Positions 6,151-6,887 of a stretch of 6,887 bases of DNA are shown piece by piece. This DNA comes from Candidatus Methylomirabilota bacterium (GTDB lineage Bacteria > Methylomirabilota > Methylomirabilia > Methylomirabilales > 2-02-FULL-66-22). Location: the NCBI GenBank assembly GCA_016209725.1, contig JACQVO010000028.1, forward strand, positions 1-6,887, in the 5' to 3' direction. A program made the translations under genes and the position numbers. Every line of letters starts with the position of its first letter. Position 1 is the first letter of the stretch. The notes under the pieces were generated by a model. That model saw nothing but the letters and a program-made list of their open reading frames with translations, did not search any database and had not been told where the DNA came from.

Positions 6151-6489
6151 ATCCTTATCGCCGTCTTCGTGCTCATGTGCGGCATGTTCATCGACACCTT
6201 GCCGGCCGTCATCATCCTCGTGCCCATCCTGGCCCCCGTCGCCGACCAGGTCGGCCTGAACCCCCTGCACTTCGCCATGGGGATCGTGCTCAACCTGACC
6301 ATCGGGATGATCACGCCGCCGGTGGGCGCGGTCCTCTTCATCATGACAGCGGTAGGGCGGCTGCGGTTCGACAAGCTCTCGTGGGCCGTCATGCCGCTCC
6401 TGTCGGCGGAACTCGTCGTCCTGGCGCTGGTGATCTACGTCCCGGCGATCAGCCTGACCCTGCCCCGATGGTTCGGGTTTGGCCATTAA
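6151..6489 (+). pseudogene. dctM: C-terminal part of DctM beyond the amber codon
   Basis: In exactly the same frame as the upstream part, these 112 codons encode the expected end of DctM. GMFIDTLPAVIILVPILAPV is followed by NPLHFAMGIVLNLTIGMITP, then PVGAVLF, and a final hydrophobic segment before TAA at 6487-6489. An ATG at 6169 is in frame but has no Shine-Dalgarno, and starting there would remove part of a membrane segment, so independent translation is unlikely. The sequence shows no further stops, frameshifts or loss of third-position G/C bias, so any inactivation is very recent or not real. Together with 5200-6150 it forms one 429-residue DctM gene. Confidence 0.85.
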
Positions 6490-6515
6490 CTTCGAAGGGA
6501 GAAGGAGGAAGCGCC

Positions 6516-6887
6516 ATGAGGTGGAGAAGCCGGTATCTCATCGCTCTGGCCGCCATGCTGCTCGCCGTTCCGGCGGCAGCCTTGGCCCAGCAAAAGGTCC
6601 TGAAGTACGCCCATTTCCAGCCCGCCAGACCCGACCAGCCGAAGCATGCCGCGGCGCTGGCGTTCAAGGCGCACGTGGAGGCCGGCTCCGCCGGCACGCT
6701 CCAGGTACAGATCTTCCCGGCCGGCCAGTTCGGGAACGACGCTGTGACCATGGAAGGGCTCCGGCTCGGCACGCTGGAGATGGCGGTGGCCCACGACGGC
6801 GCCATCGCCGTGGTCTACAAGCCCATCGGTGTGCTCGGCATCCCCTTCCTCTACGACAGCCACGAACACGCATGGCGGGTGTACGAC
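6516..6887 (+). CDS. dctP: TRAP transporter solute-binding protein (DctP family), 5' part
   Basis: The frame is open from the ATG at 6516 to the window edge (124 codons, incomplete; family members are about 320-350 residues). AAGGAGG at 6502-6508 is an excellent ribosome site with a 7-base gap. The protein begins with a Sec signal peptide: basic n-region MRWRSR, a hydrophobic stretch at about 7-22, and a likely cut after ALA at residue 24 (before QQ). The mature part shows DctP hallmarks: LKYAHFQPARPDQPKHAAAL (29-48), IFPAGQFGNDAVTMEGLRLG (66-85), then TLEMAV and IGVLGIPFLYD. It captures the substrate in the periplasm and hands it to DctQM. The conserved arginine that binds the carboxylate lies beyond the window, so the substrate class cannot be judged. 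It is the last gene seen of the regulator-dctQ-dctM-dctP operon, 26 bases after dctM. Confidence 0.93.
   Translation, partial: MRWRSRYLIALAAMLLAVPAAALAQQKVLKYAHFQPARPDQPKHAAALAFKAHVEAGSAGTLQVQIFPAGQFGNDAVTMEGLRLGTLEMAVAHDGAIAVVYKPIGVLGIPFLYDSHEHAWRVYD

Noticed and set aside
4450..6486. A very long open frame (678 codons) on the minus strand opposite the TRAP genes
   Set aside because: Its product is an extremely polar, Asp/Gly/His/Glu/Arg-rich, low-complexity chain, typical of the antisense of GC-rich membrane-protein genes. The plus strand has clear DctQ and DctM motifs.

Overview
The window is GC-rich bacterial DNA (roughly two thirds G+C by eye, with strong G/C preference at third codon positions). 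Genes are tightly packed, with Shine-Dalgarno sites of the AGGAGG type. It contains no rRNA, tRNA, CRISPR array or insertion sequence. The gene content (TRAP transporter, RpiR/HexR-like regulator, ThDP enzyme, divergent SDR, stand-alone Lon N-domain protein) would suit a free-living heterotroph, for example a proteobacterium or an uncultivated soil lineage of the Rokubacteria/NC10 kind. I cannot place it more exactly from sequence alone.

Left part (1-1662, minus strand). A stand-alone Lon N-terminal-domain protein (32-700) lies downstream of an atypical short-chain dehydrogenase (871-1662) whose catalytic Tyr and Lys are replaced by Ser and Arg. A 298-base divergent intergenic region (1663-1960) follows. 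It holds a near-consensus -10 for the SDR gene, a 10-bp perfect hairpin in the SDR leader, and a separate plausible promoter for the rightward gene.

Right part (1961-6887, plus strand). An acetolactate-synthase-like thiamine-diphosphate enzyme (1961-3598) is followed by a 174-base gap with a textbook sigma-70 promoter (TTGACA, 17 bp, TATGTA). A perfect 15-bp palindrome, TGTAGTAAAACTACA, overlaps its -10 region. That promoter drives an RpiR/HexR-type regulator (3773-4660) and then the TRAP transporter genes dctQ (4681-5196), dctM (5200-6489) and dctP (6516 to the window edge).

The likely theme is regulated uptake of an organic acid or sugar acid by the TRAP system. A sugar-phosphate-type ligand would be sensed by the RpiR-family SIS domain. 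The ThDP enzyme, and perhaps the SDR, may act on the imported compound; this link rests on gene proximity only. The most striking anomaly is an in-frame amber codon (6148-6150) inside dctM. Reading frame and family similarity are fully kept on both sides. dctQ and dctM also share one frame and are separated only by TAG GGC, so two amber codons are all that divides a would-be QM fusion of about 602 codons.
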